Position numbers and translations under genes: made by a program
The notes under the pieces: generated by a model
Told to the model about the DNA's origin: nothing
The model's database searches: none
The model's input: only the letters and a program-made list of their open reading frames with translations
Shown here: positions 59,853-60,000 of the stretch, one piece after another
Layout of the letters: each line of letters begins with the position of its first letter
How positions within the stretch are numbered: position 1 is the first letter of the stretch
Source of the DNA: Takakia lepidozioides
Lineage: Eukaryota; Streptophyta; Takakiopsida; Takakiales; Takakiaceae
Length of the DNA stretch: 60,000 nucleotides
Direction: 5' to 3'
Assembly: GCA_030704615.1 (NCBI GenBank)
Contig: CM060734.1
Span: 21,950,001-22,010,000 of the forward strand

Positions 59853-60000
59853 GGCTCCACTCCAAATCCCCCTTCGCCTCTCCTAGTTGACTTGAACACT
59901 ATAGCAGGCAACACAAATCTAAAGATACTCTATACTCAACAAATACATTTAGTTGATCTAACTTAAGTAAGTAGGTTTGCGCTAGTGGGCCCTATGCATG

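Overview
The window looks like nuclear DNA of a land plant with a large, repeat-rich genome. The genes have plant-type GT..AG introns, several have plastid or GPI targeting signals, and the spaces between them are filled with LINEs, tRNA-derived SINEs, hAT and pogo DNA elements and satellite repeats. Intergenic stretches of several kb, a pogo-type transposase and a fungal-like Fe2OG protein family point to a seed-free plant (moss, lycophyte or fern) rather than a flowering plant. That placement is inference; the species cannot be named from sequence alone.

Layout. 0.2-2.4 kb: coding-like plus-strand ORFs I do not recognise. 2.9-6.4 kb (minus): TGD2, the MCE-domain subunit of the chloroplast lipid importer, rebuilt in four exons. 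6.9-7.7 kb: a complete non-autonomous hAT element with 8-bp target duplication and a SINE inside it. 8.6-9.6 kb (plus): calmodulin, four exons. 11.2-11.9 kb (minus): an FCP1/NIF-like phosphatase-fold exon lacking the second catalytic Asp. 13.5-15.6 kb (minus): ALG14, five exons, with a long perfect hairpin just beyond its 3' end and two LINE 3' ends at its 5' side. 19.2-20.3 kb (minus): F-box protein. 24.6-35.9 kb: two decayed L1-like LINEs, two SINEs and GC-rich foldback repeats. 37-40.8 kb (plus): RIBA/RibBA, the bifunctional riboflavin enzyme. 44.2-45.6 kb (plus): GPI-anchored lipid-transfer protein. 46.9-51.2 kb: an AT-rich satellite block with a palindromic array, long direct repeats and a 245-bp pyrimidine-rich tandem repeat. 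53.2-56.2 kb (plus): an intronless Fe2OG-oxygenase-like gene broken by a stop and frameshifts. 57.6-59.9 kb (minus): a decayed pogo-like transposase.

The host genes are unrelated housekeeping functions (plastid lipid import, calcium signalling, N-glycan assembly, riboflavin synthesis, cuticle or wall lipid transfer), each with its own promoter. I see no operon-like or clustered pathway. The least explained structures are the palindromic satellite, the broken Fe2OG gene, the hairpin beside ALG14 and the altered phosphatase-fold protein.
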